This document shows, in pieces, positions 42,895 through 51,795 of a stretch of DNA of 64,000 nucleotides; position 1 is the first letter of the stretch; each line of letters starts with the position of its first letter. The position numbers were made by a program, and so were the translations under genes. The stretch is from assembly GCF_000423185.1 (NCBI RefSeq), contig NZ_AUHM01000018.1:98108-162107 (forward strand), in the 5' to 3' direction. The notes beneath the pieces are model-generated. The model saw nothing but the letters and a program-made list of their open reading frames with translations, did not search any database and was not told the origin of the DNA. The DNA comes from Inquilinus limosus DSM 16000. Lineage in GTDB: Bacteria > Pseudomonadota > Alphaproteobacteria > DSM-16000 > Inquilinaceae.

Positions 42895-43584
42895 TCAGTC
42901 CGCGCCGATCGCGTCGAGGAACCAGCGCGTCACATGCTCCGGTCGGGTGATGGCCGAGCCGGCGACCACCGCATGCGCCCCCGCGGCCAAAGCCGAGGCG
43001 GCATGCTCCGGCGTCCGGACATTGCCCTCGGCGATCACGGTGAAGCCGTCGGCGGCGAGGTCGGCGACCAGGGCCAGATCCGGCTCCGTCGGCTCCGGCC
43101 CCGCGACATAGCCGGCGAGGGTCGAGGCGACGATGTCGGCCCCGGCCGCCGCAGCCGCCCGGCCTTCCGCCCGGGTCGAGACGTCGGCCATGGCGATGCG
43201 GCCGTGGCGATGGATGCGCGTCACCATCTCCGCCACCGCGACCGGCCGGACGCGGTCGGTGGCGTCGAAGGCGATGATCCCGGCGCCGGCCTCGGCCAGC
43301 GCGTCGATATCGGCGAGATGCGGCGTGATCCGCACCGGGCTGTCGGCCAGGTCGGTCTTGACGATGCCGATCACCGGCACGCCGGCGATGCGGCAGACCG
43401 CGGCGACGCGCTCCACCCCCTCGATCCGGAGGCCGGCGGCGCCGGCGCCGACCACGGCCCGGGCCAGCGCCACCACGAATTCGGTGCGGTCGAGCGGACC
43501 GCCCACGACCGGCTGGCAGGACACGATCAATCGGCCGCGCAGGCGGTCGAGGACGGAGGCAAGGGCGGAGGCGGCGTCGGTCAT
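42895..43584 (-). CDS. nanE: N-acylglucosamine-6-phosphate 2-epimerase (NanE)
   Basis: A 229-residue TIM-barrel epimerase converting ManNAc-6-phosphate to GlcNAc-6-phosphate. Seen: LIVSCQPVVGGPLDRTEFV at the N-terminus, GLRIEGVERVAAV, VIGIVKTDLADSPVRITP with the active-site Lys, MADVSTRAEG, VIAEGNVRTPEHAASAL and VVAGSAITRPEHVTRWF. These are the hallmark residues of the NanE family. It is the first gene of the six-gene operon. No nanA lyase gene is present, so imported ManNAc or an amino sugar, rather than whole sialic acid, may be the substrate. Confidence 0.92.
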   Translation of the reverse strand: MTDAASALASVLDRLRGRLIVSCQPVVGGPLDRTEFVVALARAVVGAGAAGLRIEGVERVAAVCRIAGVPVIGIVKTDLADSPVRITPHLADIDALAEAGAGIIAFDATDRVRPVAVAEMVTRIHRHGRIAMADVSTRAEGRAAAAAGADIVASTLAGYVAGPEPTEPDLALVADLAADGFTVIAEGNVRTPEHAASALAAGAHAVVAGSAITRPEHVTRWFLDAIGAD

Positions 43585-43622
43585 GACGCCATCGTATGGA
43601 GACGGAACTTTTTATCAATCAG

Positions 43623-43640
43623 AATTTTTAAATGAAAATT
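43623..43640. promoter_or_regulatory. AT-rich inverted repeat, candidate RpiR operator
   Basis: AATTTT and AAAATT flank the six bases TAAATG, about 40 bases upstream of nanE. It stands out in a GC-rich neighbourhood, and RpiR-family sites are usually AT-rich dyads with TTTC/GAAA ends. The assignment to the RpiR protein at 38967-39818 is by position only. Confidence 0.45.
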
Positions 43641-43688
43641 TGCTCCATCGCCTCATAGAGTCGCCGCCCTCTGATCTGTGGGACATTC

Positions 43689-43774
43689 CCGTCATCGCGA
43701 GCCCCGAAGGGGTGCGGCGATCCAGTGGCACCGGCCCATGGATCGCCACGGCGCTGCGCGTCTCGCGATGACGG
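43689..43774. repeat. Dispersed double-hairpin palindromic repeat, copy 3
   Basis: About 86 bp. The outer arms GTCATCGCGAG and CTCGCGATGAC are perfect, and the inner arms GCGATCCA and TGGATCGC are perfect. Caps are CCCC-GAA-GGGG and GGCGC-TGC-GCGTC. It is placed after the last gene of the IclR-controlled operon and ahead of nanE, where it could also serve as a terminator. Confidence 0.92.
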
Positions 43775-43801
43775 AGAGGGTTCGTGAGGCCGCCGACCGC
43801 C

Positions 43802-45295
43802 TCACCGGCTGATGTCGATGGTCACGGTCTTCAGATCCGACATCTCCAGCAGCGTGTGGCGACCGCCGGTGCGGCCGATGCCGCTGCTGGTCCCCGCCGC
43901 GCCGCCGGCCGGGATGTGCATCTCCCAATAGGGGCTCATCTCGTTGACGTTGACGATGCCGACCTTCAGCGCCTCGGCCCAGCGGAAGGCGTGGCGGATG
44001 GTCTGGGTGAACACCGCGGCGGACAGGCCGAGCCGGCTCTTGGCGACGATACGGTGCGCCTCCTCCTCGTCGCGGAAGCGCAGCACCGGCACCACCGGGC
44101 CGAAGGTCTCGTCGACGTTCAAGAGGCTGTCCGGCGACAGGTCGGCGATCACCGTCGGCTGGTAGTGCAGCCGCGTCGCCAGCCCCTCGGCCCGGCCGCC
44201 GCCGAACAGGATCGAGGCGCCGCGCTGCCGGGCGTCGGCCAGATGGGCGTCAACCTTCTGTGCGTTCGGCTCGTTGTTCAGCGGCCCCATGGTGGTGGCG
44301 GGGTCGAACGGGTCGCCCATCCTCACCGCCCGCGCCGCCGCGACCAGCTTCTCGACGAAGGCGTCGTGCACCGAATCGTCCACCAGGATGCGCTCGGTCG
44401 CGGTGCAGATCTGGCCGGCATTGGCGAAGCAGCCCGCCGCCACCCGCGCCGCGGCGGTGTCGAGATCGGCGTCGGCGAGGACGATGGTCGGGCCGTTGCC
44501 GCCCAGCTCCATCATCAGCGGCTTGCCGGCGCCGCGGGACGCGATGATCCGCCCGGTCTCCGAGCTGCCGGTGAAGGCGACGGCGTCGGTGCCGGGATTG
44601 GACACCACCTCGTCGCCGACCTCCGGCCCGTCGCCGATCACGAGGTTGATGACGCCGTCCGGCACGCCGGCCTCGATCAGACATTCCATCAGCTTCTCGG
44701 CGATGATCGAGGTGGTCGGCGCCGGCACCCAGACCATGGCGTTGCCGGTCGCGAGGCCCGGCCCGAGATAATAGATCGACGGCAGCGCCAGCGGGAAGTT
44801 CCAGGGCGTGACGATGCCGAACACGCCCTTGGGCTGCAGGAAGCTGAAGGCGCGCTTGTTGCGGTCCTCGACCGGGAAGCACGCCGTCTCCAACCACTTG
44901 ATCTGCTCGCCGGCGTTGCGGAAGGCGGCGACCGCGGCACCGACCTCGCCCAGCGCCTCGGCGTGGTAGGGCTTGCCCTGCTCCAGGCACAGGGTGCGGG
45001 CCAGCGCCTCCTTGCGGCCCTCGATCGCGTCGGCGACGGCGAAACACAGCTTCGCCCGCTCCCACACCGACAGGCCGGCGATCTTCGGCTTGGCCGCATT
45101 GGCCGCGGCGATCGCCCGTTGCGCGTCGGCGCGGGTACCGAGCGGCACAAAGCCCACCACCGCCCCGGTGGCCGGGCTGGTGACCTCCAGGAACTCGCCG
45201 GAGCTGCCCTCCTCCCAGCGCCCGCCGATGCGCATGCGGCTGACCGGGGCGCCGGACGGCGCGGTGGTGACCTTCAGGCCCTTGATCGTCTTCAT
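43802..45295 (-). CDS. Aldehyde dehydrogenase family protein
   Basis: A 497-residue NAD(P)-dependent dehydrogenase converting an aldehyde to an acid. It has IVTPWNFPLALPSIYYLGPGLATGNAMVWVPA with the Asn oxyanion residue, AFTGSSETGRIIA (Rossmann loop), the catalytic Glu in MMELGGNGPTIVLADADL, the catalytic Cys in FANAGQICTATERILV, and ETFGPVVPVLRF. Note VWVPAPTT where most members have VxKPSE; the change at the cofactor-binding Lys position suggests unusual cofactor preference. It is the last gene of the IclR-linked operon. Confidence 0.92.
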   Translation of the reverse strand: MKTIKGLKVTTAPSGAPVSRMRIGGRWEEGSSGEFLEVTSPATGAVVGFVPLGTRADAQRAIAAANAAKPKIAGLSVWERAKLCFAVADAIEGRKEALARTLCLEQGKPYHAEALGEVGAAVAAFRNAGEQIKWLETACFPVEDRNKRAFSFLQPKGVFGIVTPWNFPLALPSIYYLGPGLATGNAMVWVPAPTTSIIAEKLMECLIEAGVPDGVINLVIGDGPEVGDEVVSNPGTDAVAFTGSSETGRIIASRGAGKPLMMELGGNGPTIVLADADLDTAAARVAAGCFANAGQICTATERILVDDSVHDAFVEKLVAAARAVRMGDPFDPATTMGPLNNEPNAQKVDAHLADARQRGASILFGGGRAEGLATRLHYQPTVIADLSPDSLLNVDETFGPVVPVLRFRDEEEAHRIVAKSRLGLSAAVFTQTIRHAFRWAEALKVGIVNVNEMSPYWEMHIPAGGAAGTSSGIGRTGGRHTLLEMSDLKTVTIDISR

Positions 45296-45322
45296 CGGGA
45301 TCGTCTCGGTTGGAGGGAGGGG

Positions 45323-46096
45323 TCAGGCCTGCACGAAGCTGTCGCGGAGGCGCAGCACCGCCTCCAGCGACCGGCTGACGGCGGCCTCGTACAGCCTCGC
45401 CCCGGCCTCGGCGGTGGCATCGGAGGGGCGACCGATCACCCCGGTCGGATTGATCTCCTCGAAGCCGCGCCAGATCGTGATCGGGCTGGGGGAGTAGAGA
45501 TGCGGGTCGGGCCAGCAGGAGGGCGTGCCGCCGGCCGGGATCGCCCCTTCCCGCGCCGAGCCCGGGAACAGGTGCAGCATCAGCGAGGTCTCCAGCGCGC
45601 AGGCATGGCCGCAGCCCTGGTCGGCATCGGGCAGGATCGCCGCCGCGTCCTCGCGGATCAGGTCGAAATAGGAGAAGGCGGCGCTGCGCACGCCGTCGGC
45701 GCCCAGCTCCGACACCGCCACCTGCAGCGCGCCGCGGTTGCCGCCATGGCCGTTCAGCACGATCGGGAAGAAGCCGTCGCGGGCCAGGGACCGGCAGACA
45801 TCGACCACCACGGCGATGAAGGTCGAGGGCCGCAGGCTGATCGTGCCCGGGAAGGCCAGGTGATGCGCCGAGGAGCCGTAGGAGATCGGCTCCGCCACCC
45901 GGATCGACGGATCGCGGCCGGCGACGCCGAGCGCCACCGCGGTCGCCAGCCAGATGTCGACGCCGGTGGCGAGGTGCGGCCCGTGCTGTTCCACGGCGCC
46001 GGTCGGCACCAGCACGGCGCCGCGGACCTGGCCGAGTTCCGGTGATGAACTCCAGGCCAGGCGGCCAGGGCCGGGAGCAAAGGGGGGCGAGGTCAT
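45323..46096 (-). CDS. Creatininase-family amidohydrolase
   Basis: A 257-residue metal-dependent hydrolase. The metal site is in VLVPTGAVEQHGPHLATGVDIWLA (Glu, His and Asp ligands near residues 35-47), FPIVLNGHGGNRGALQVAV supplies the next His, and GHACALETSLMLHLFPG the last Glu. Creatininase-fold enzymes open cyclic amides or remove formyl groups and act in several catabolic pathways. It starts inside the end of the permease gene (ATGA-type overlap), so it is translationally coupled to the importer. Confidence 0.88.
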   Translation of the reverse strand: MTSPPFAPGPGRLAWSSSPELGQVRGAVLVPTGAVEQHGPHLATGVDIWLATAVALGVAGRDPSIRVAEPISYGSSAHHLAFPGTISLRPSTFIAVVVDVCRSLARDGFFPIVLNGHGGNRGALQVAVSELGADGVRSAAFSYFDLIREDAAAILPDADQGCGHACALETSLMLHLFPGSAREGAIPAGGTPSCWPDPHLYSPSPITIWRGFEEINPTGVIGRPSDATAEAGARLYEAAVSRSLEAVLRLRDSFVQA

Positions 46097-47067
46097 CCGA
46101 TACGTCCTTCATCGAGGCGCAGGCGCAGCATCCGGATCCCGGCATCGGCGATCAGCGCCAGGACGATGATCGCGCCCTTGAACAGATCGATGCTGGAGGG
46201 GTCCACGCCGAAGACGCGCAGGGCATTGGTCAGGAGGCTGACGATGACGGCGCCGATCACCACCCCGGCCACCGTGCCGCGGCCGCCGAAGATGCTGGTG
46301 CCGCCGAGCACCGCCGCGGCGATGGCGTCCAGCAGCAGCGGCGTGCCGCCGAGATTGGGGGTGACGACCGGCACGCGGCTGATCATCAGCACCGCGGTCA
46401 GGAAGGTGAAGACCGCGGCGACGACATAGGTCAGCAGCTGCTGCCGCGGCAGCGGCACCCCGGCCAGCTGCGCCGCAGCGGGGTCGGAGCCGATGGCGTA
46501 GGTGCGCAGGCCGAAGCGCGTCTGCCGCATCAGCCACCAGGCGCCGATGGCGATCAGCCCGACCAGCAGCACGGAGTTCGGCACGCCGGCCGTCTGGCCG
46601 ATGCCGATGTCCTTCAGTGTCGGGCTCTTCAGGATCAGCACGCCCTTCTGCGCCGCCCACAGCGTCGCCCCCTGCACCGCCACCATGGTGGCCAGGGTGA
46701 CGACGAAGGGCGGCACGCGCAGGTAGCCGACCAGCAGGCCGTTCAGCAGACCCAGCAGCGCCATGGTGGCAAGGCCGGCGAGAAGGGCCAGGGCCAGCGG
46801 ATCGCCGGCATCCAGCCGCCCGGCCATCACCACGCTGCAGAAGGCGACCGCCACCCCGGCCGAGAGGTCGATGCCCCCGGTCAGCAGCACCACGAAGGCG
46901 CCGAGCCCCAGCAGCGCCACCGGCGTGGCCTGGGCCAGCACGTTGCGCAGGCTGTCGGGCGTCACCACCCGCGCATCGATCAGCCCGAACGCCGCCACCA
47001 GCAGGATCAGCAGCAGCAGCGGCGCGAGATCGAGGGCGCGGCGGAGCCAGGGATGGCGGATGTCCAT
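46093..47067 (-). CDS. Ribose-type ABC transporter permease (RbsC family)
   Basis: A 324-residue CUT2 permease. It has VVLLTGGIDLSAGVAVAFCSVV and AAVLGGTSIFGGRGTVAGVVIGAVI, the two family motifs. The ATG at 47067 is preferred to an upstream start that would overlap the dehydrogenase gene in another frame. It is probably the second transmembrane partner of the permease-ATPase fusion encoded upstream in this operon. Confidence 0.93.
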   Translation of the reverse strand: MDIRHPWLRRALDLAPLLLLILLVAAFGLIDARVVTPDSLRNVLAQATPVALLGLGAFVVLLTGGIDLSAGVAVAFCSVVMAGRLDAGDPLALALLAGLATMALLGLLNGLLVGYLRVPPFVVTLATMVAVQGATLWAAQKGVLILKSPTLKDIGIGQTAGVPNSVLLVGLIAIGAWWLMRQTRFGLRTYAIGSDPAAAQLAGVPLPRQQLLTYVVAAVFTFLTAVLMISRVPVVTPNLGGTPLLLDAIAAAVLGGTSIFGGRGTVAGVVIGAVIVSLLTNALRVFGVDPSSIDLFKGAIIVLALIADAGIRMLRLRLDEGRIG

Positions 47068-47080
47068 CGGACCGCTCCGG

Positions 47081-48100
47081 TCAGCCGCGCCAGTCGGCGA
47101 CTGCTTCGGGCTGGCCGCTGGCGACGCTGCGCCGGATCGCGTCGTTGACCGCGACGGCGCGCAGCGCCTCGGGCAGCGAGATGACGAAGGGCTTGTCTTC
47201 GCGCACCGCCTGCACGAAGTGGCGCAGTTCCTCGTACAGGTCGCCCATGATCCGGCCGTTGACGGTCGGCCAGTGCAGCCCGTCCGGCAGGCTCCAGGCG
47301 CCGCTCGACAGCACCCTGAGGCCGTGGTCGCGGACATCGAGATCGACCACGCCCTTGGTGCCGACCACCTCGGTCCGGGCCCAGATCCCGGTCGGGATGT
47401 CGCTCGGCAGCGACCAGCCGAAATAGAGCTGGCCGACCATGCCGTTCGACATCTCGCAGGTGGTGAAGATCGCATCCTCGGACCGGACGCCCAGGCTCGG
47501 CATCAGCTTGGAGACGGCGCGGGAATAGACCCGGGTGACGTCGGCGCCGCTGATCCATTGCAGAGCGTCGACGTCGTGCACGCCGAGATAGAAGCAGACG
47601 CTGGAGGAGCCGTTCATGCGGGTGCCGATGTCGCGCACCGTGAACCGGCCGGAGGTGGCGTGGATCGGGTCGCCGATCTTGCCGGCCCGCACCGCCTCCG
47701 CCGCCTGCACGTAGCGCGGGTCGAAGCGCAGGATATGGGCCACCAGCAGGCGGCCGCCGCCCTTTCTCTCCGCCGCGGCCATGGCCTGCGCCGCCTCCAG
47801 CGTGTGCGCCATCGGCTTCTCGACCAGCACCGGCTTGCCGGCCTCGAGCAGGGCGCAGGTGACGTCGCGATGCAGCGTGTCCGGCAGCGCCACGACATAG
47901 GCGTCGGCGGCATCGGCGGCCAGCGCCGCATCGATGTCCGCGAAGTGCCGGGCGCCGTACTGGTCGGCCGTCTTGCGGCCGAGCTCCGCCGACAGGTCGA
48001 CGACCGCCGACAAGGTCGCCGTCTCCAGCCCGGCGATCGCCTGGGCGTGGAACTGCCCCATGAAGCCGGCGCCGACGATGGCCAATCTCATCCTGCTCAT
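47081..48100 (-). CDS. Gfo/Idh/MocA-family oxidoreductase
   Basis: A 339-residue NAD(P)-dependent sugar or inositol dehydrogenase-like protein. The Rossmann motif LAIVGAGFMGQFHAQAIAG begins at residue 6, VVALPDTLHRDV follows, and the EKP motif VLVEKPMAHTLEAAQAM carries the catalytic Lys. GVHDVDALQWISG contains the conserved His of the active site. The start overlaps the fusion gene stop (ATGA). It probably oxidises the sugar or polyol part of the imported compound. Confidence 0.92.
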   Translation of the reverse strand: MSRMRLAIVGAGFMGQFHAQAIAGLETATLSAVVDLSAELGRKTADQYGARHFADIDAALAADAADAYVVALPDTLHRDVTCALLEAGKPVLVEKPMAHTLEAAQAMAAAERKGGGRLLVAHILRFDPRYVQAAEAVRAGKIGDPIHATSGRFTVRDIGTRMNGSSSVCFYLGVHDVDALQWISGADVTRVYSRAVSKLMPSLGVRSEDAIFTTCEMSNGMVGQLYFGWSLPSDIPTGIWARTEVVGTKGVVDLDVRDHGLRVLSSGAWSLPDGLHWPTVNGRIMGDLYEELRHFVQAVREDKPFVISLPEALRAVAVNDAIRRSVASGQPEAVADWRG

Positions 48101-50670
48101 CCCGCTACCCTCTCCTGTTTCGTCAGGCGTTGCGCCCCGGCGCCGCGGCCGAAGGCCAGCGCCATCACCTCGGTCTCGGTCGCCCCGCGCGGCAGCTCGC
48201 CGGCGGTGCGGCCCTCATGCATCACCACGATGCGGTCGGCGACGCCCAGCACCTCGGGCAGCTCGCTCGACACCATCAGGATCCCGGCACCCTGCGCCTT
48301 CAGCTCGGCGATCAGCGCGTGCAGCTCCGACTTCGCGCCGACATCGACGCCGCGCGTCGGCTCGTCCAGCAGCAGCACCCGCGGGCGCGTCGCCAGCCAT
48401 TTGCCGATCACCACCTTCTGCTGGTTGCCGCCGGACAGATCGCCGACGCGCTTGCGCGGATCGGGTGGCCGGACGCCGAGCTGACGGATCAGCCGCCCGG
48501 CCTCGGCCGCCAGGGCCGATGGCCGCACCAGTCCCAGCGCGGACTTCGCGCGGATCCACGCCAGGGTGACGTTGTCCTGAATCGACATCGGCCCGACGAA
48601 GCCTTCGAGATGCCGGTCCTCCGGCACATAGGCGACGCCCAGCGCATTTGCCCGCCGCGCATCGCCGGCCGGTAGCTCGGCGCCGCCGATCCGGATCGTC
48701 CCGGCGCGGTGGGCGGACAGGCCGGCGATGCAGCGCATCACCTCGGACCGGCCGCTGCCCATCAGCCCGGCCAGGGCCACCACCTCGCCCGCATGCACCG
48801 TCAGGCTGGCCGAACGCAGCAGCCCGCCGTCAGCGATGTCCTCGACCGCCGCCAGCAGGTCGCCGCGCGGCACCGGCCGGTGCGGGAAGACGTTGCCGAT
48901 GTCGCGGCCGACCATCATCCCGATCAGCGCCGGCTCGTCGAGGTCGCGGATCGCGCGGTCGCCGACGAAGCGGCCGTCGCGCAGCACCACGGCGCGGTCG
49001 GCCAGGGTGAAGATCTCCTCCATCTTGTGTGAGATGTAGAGGATGGCGCAGCCGATCCCCTTCATCCGGCCGATCAGCTCGTAGAGGCGGTCGCGCTCGC
49101 GGGTCGACAGGGCGCTGGTCGGCTCGTCCATGATCACCAGCCAAGCCTCGGACAGCATCGACTTGGCGATCTCGACCATCTGGCGCTGGCCGACCGTGAG
49201 GTTGCCGACGCGGTCGTCGGGCCGCAGGCCGAGGCCGAACTGGTCGATCACCTCCTGCGCCTTGCGCCGCATCTCGGCCCGGCGCAGGGCGATGCCTCCC
49301 GGCTCGCGCCCCAGGAACAGGTTCTCGGCCACGGTCAGGTCGGGCACCAGGCTGAAATGCTGGTGGATCACGGCGATGCCGGCCGCCGCCGCCTCCGCCG
49401 GGGTGCGCAGCCGCACCGGGCGGCCATCCAGGATCAGCCCGCCCTCGTCCGGCTGGTGCACGCCGGACAGGCACTTCACCAGCGTCGACTTGCCGGCGCC
49501 GTTCTCGCCCGCCAGCGCCACCACCTCGCCGGCGCAGATGTCGAAAGCCACGCCCTCCAGCGCCTTGACGCCGGGGAAGACCTTGCCGAGGCCGACGATG
49601 CGCAGCTCGTGCCGGTCCAGCCGGCGCGGAACGGCCTGGGCCGCCTCCTCCGCCGTGTGGGCGGCGCGGCTGCGGCGGCGCCACTTCGCCACGGTGGCCG
49701 CCAGCCGGTCGCGCTGGCTCAGCAGCACCGCGAACAGGACCAGACCGCCGGTGACGATGTAGATCGCCTGCTGCGGCACCTGCAGGAAGGACAGGCCGGT
49801 GTTGATGGCGCCCAGCAGCAGCGCGCCCAGCGCGGTGCCGGTGACGCTGCCTTCGCCGCCCGACAGCTTGGTGCCGCCGACGATGGCGGCTGTGATCGCC
49901 GCGAACTCCAGCCCGGTGCCGGCCAGAGGCTGGGCCGAGCCGAGGCGGCCGATGATGACCACGGCGCCGAGCCCGGCCGACATGCCGGCCAGGACATAGG
50001 TCAGGGTCTGCACGCTGCGGACCGGGATCAGCGAGGCCCTAGCCGCGCCGGCATTGCCGCCGACCGCGAAGATCCAGCGGCCGAGCACGGTGCGGTGCAG
50101 CAGCGCCCACCAGCCGGCGAGCAGCAGCAGCGCCAGCAGCAGCGACGCCGGGACGCCGGCGATGTCGGCGCTGCCGGCCCAGAGCAGCACCGGGCTGTCG
50201 ACCGGGATGCTGGAGGCGCCGGACAGGCTGAGCGCCGCACCCTTCCCCGCCGCCAGCGTCGCCAGGGTGGCGATGAAGGGGCTGATGCCGACGGCGCTGA
50301 TCAGCAGGCCGTTGACGAGCCCGATGGCGCCGCCGGCGGCCAGCGCCGCGAGGATGCCGAGCAGCGGCGACCCGGTCGCGCCGTAGGCCTGGGCGGCGAC
50401 GATGCCGGCGACGGCGAGGGTGCTGCCGACCGAGATGTCGATGCCGCGGGCGATGATCACCGCGGTCATGGCGAAGCCGACGATGGCGATCACCGCCGTC
50501 TGCTGGCCGATCGAGACGAGGTTGGCGAAGGACAGGAAGCCGGGCCCGGCCAGGCCGAAGCCGACCAGCACCAGCAGGATCAGCCCGGCCAGCACCAGGT
50601 CGTTGCCGAAACCCGCGCCGGCGAGCAGGACGCGCCGCGCCGGGGCTGCATCCGCCGTCTTCGGAGACAT
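48097..50670 (-). CDS. Ribose-type ABC transporter permease-ATPase fusion protein
   Basis: An 857-residue protein in one uninterrupted frame. Residues about 15-325 form an RbsC-type permease (IIARGIDISVGSTLAVAGIV and AAIVGGTKLSGGEGSVTGTALGALLLGAINTGL). After a hydrophilic Arg/Ala-rich linker (about 326-355), an RbsA-type double ATPase follows: Walker A AGENGAGKSTLVKCL at about 387-401, Walker B LVIMDEPTSALS, and in NBD2 LSGGNQQKVVIGKWLA and VLLLDEPTRGVD. The two parts are normally separate genes. The ATG at 50670 follows a GGGAGG ribosome-binding site; an earlier ATG 33 bases upstream would add 11 residues. It follows the binding-protein gene. Confidence 0.9.
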   Translation of the reverse strand: MSPKTADAAPARRVLLAGAGFGNDLVLAGLILLVLVGFGLAGPGFLSFANLVSIGQQTAVIAIVGFAMTAVIIARGIDISVGSTLAVAGIVAAQAYGATGSPLLGILAALAAGGAIGLVNGLLISAVGISPFIATLATLAAGKGAALSLSGASSIPVDSPVLLWAGSADIAGVPASLLLALLLLAGWWALLHRTVLGRWIFAVGGNAGAARASLIPVRSVQTLTYVLAGMSAGLGAVVIIGRLGSAQPLAGTGLEFAAITAAIVGGTKLSGGEGSVTGTALGALLLGAINTGLSFLQVPQQAIYIVTGGLVLFAVLLSQRDRLAATVAKWRRRSRAAHTAEEAAQAVPRRLDRHELRIVGLGKVFPGVKALEGVAFDICAGEVVALAGENGAGKSTLVKCLSGVHQPDEGGLILDGRPVRLRTPAEAAAAGIAVIHQHFSLVPDLTVAENLFLGREPGGIALRRAEMRRKAQEVIDQFGLGLRPDDRVGNLTVGQRQMVEIAKSMLSEAWLVIMDEPTSALSTRERDRLYELIGRMKGIGCAILYISHKMEEIFTLADRAVVLRDGRFVGDRAIRDLDEPALIGMMVGRDIGNVFPHRPVPRGDLLAAVEDIADGGLLRSASLTVHAGEVVALAGLMGSGRSEVMRCIAGLSAHRAGTIRIGGAELPAGDARRANALGVAYVPEDRHLEGFVGPMSIQDNVTLAWIRAKSALGLVRPSALAAEAGRLIRQLGVRPPDPRKRVGDLSGGNQQKVVIGKWLATRPRVLLLDEPTRGVDVGAKSELHALIAELKAQGAGILMVSSELPEVLGVADRIVVMHEGRTAGELPRGATETEVMALAFGRGAGAQRLTKQERVAG

Positions 50671-50699
50671 GGCCCCCTCCCTGCCCTTCGCCCCTCCGG

Positions 50700-51722
50700 T
50701 CACTGGCCGATGGTCATGGCGGAGGTGGGCTGCTGCGGCCCCAGCTGCTCGGTATAGGCCTTCGCCGCCTTGGTCGCCGCCTCCGGCGTGATGTGCTCGA
50801 CCTTCAGCCCCTTGCCGGCCAGCGCCTGGGCGGTGGCGTCGGAGGTGACGAAATAGGTCGGCATGTACAGGTCCTTGGGCATGCTCTCGCCCTTGGCCAG
50901 CCGCGCCGCGACCGCGATGTTCCAGTAGCCGACGCGATAGGCGCCGGTCAGGACGTCCATCACCATCGACCCGTCCTCGAGCAGCGGGTGCATCTCCTCG
51001 TCGCCGTCATAGCCGGCATAGAGCAGCTTGCGCTCCATCGCCTGGGCCACGGCGCTGGCGGCGAGGCACATGGAGTCCGAGATGCAGCCGATCGCCTTCA
51101 GGTCCGGATAGGTGGTCAGCCAGGTTTGGGCCGCGTCGGTGGCCTTGGCCGAATCCCAGCCGGTGGGCTGGATGCCGACCAGCTTGATGTTCGGGAACTC
51201 CTTGGCCAACGTCTCGGTGAAGGCCTTCTCGCGGGTGTCGGAGACGAAGTTGCCGCGGGTGCCGACCAGCAGCGCGACCTCACCCTCGCCGCCGAGGGTC
51301 GTGCCGAGGGCGCGGGCCACCATCGACATGTTCTCCTGGTCCGGATACAGCGTCGAGGTGTTCCAGCCCCCCTCGACCTTGTTGCCCATGGTGATGACCG
51401 GGATCTTGGCGGCCTCGGCCTTCTTGATCACCGGCAGCAGGGCGTTCTTGTCCAGCGGGTCGACCAGGATCGCGTCGACCTTCTGGTTGATGAAGTTCTC
51501 GATGATGGCGACCTGCTTCTCCAGACTGCCTTCGGCGCTCTGCCAGGTCGCCTGGACGCCGTAGTCCTTGGCGGCGGTGTCGCCCGCCTCCTTCATCCGC
51601 ACGAAGAAGGAGTTCTGCAGGTCGATGGCGGCGAGGCCGAGCACCGGCTCGGCGGCGGATGCGAGGCCCGACAGGGCCAGGACCGCGGTGAGGGCCACGC
51701 CGGACAGCACATGCTTGATCAT
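50700..51722 (-). CDS. Ribose-type ABC transporter substrate-binding protein
   Basis: A 340-residue CUT2 binding protein. A signal peptide ends near SGLASAAEP. FFVRMKEAGDTAAKDYGVQATWQSAEGSLEKQVAIIENFINQKVDAILVDPLDK is the classical first lobe, and YAGYDGDEEMHPLLEDGSMVMDVLTGAYRVGYWNIAVAARL is the second lobe. The ATG has AGGAGAGGACGAG upstream. It precedes the permease-ATPase fusion and follows the dehydratase-like gene. Confidence 0.92.
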   Translation of the reverse strand: MIKHVLSGVALTAVLALSGLASAAEPVLGLAAIDLQNSFFVRMKEAGDTAAKDYGVQATWQSAEGSLEKQVAIIENFINQKVDAILVDPLDKNALLPVIKKAEAAKIPVITMGNKVEGGWNTSTLYPDQENMSMVARALGTTLGGEGEVALLVGTRGNFVSDTREKAFTETLAKEFPNIKLVGIQPTGWDSAKATDAAQTWLTTYPDLKAIGCISDSMCLAASAVAQAMERKLLYAGYDGDEEMHPLLEDGSMVMDVLTGAYRVGYWNIAVAARLAKGESMPKDLYMPTYFVTSDATAQALAGKGLKVEHITPEAATKAAKAYTEQLGPQQPTSAMTIGQ

Positions 51723-51795
51723 CGTTCTCGTCCTCTCCTGTGAAGCCTCGGTTGCAGTGTTCTTGTTGGGAGGGCTTTGCCTCCGGGCCCCGCGC

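Noticed and set aside
43689..43774. Insertion sequence or transposon ends
   Set aside because: No transposase gene lies between or beside the copies and no target-site duplication could be seen; the elements are short hairpins instead.
48097..50670. Sequencing frameshift fusing two genes
   Set aside because: Both halves are in one frame with a plausible hydrophilic linker and no stop or ribosome-binding site at the junction; a true fusion is the simpler reading, though read support would settle it.
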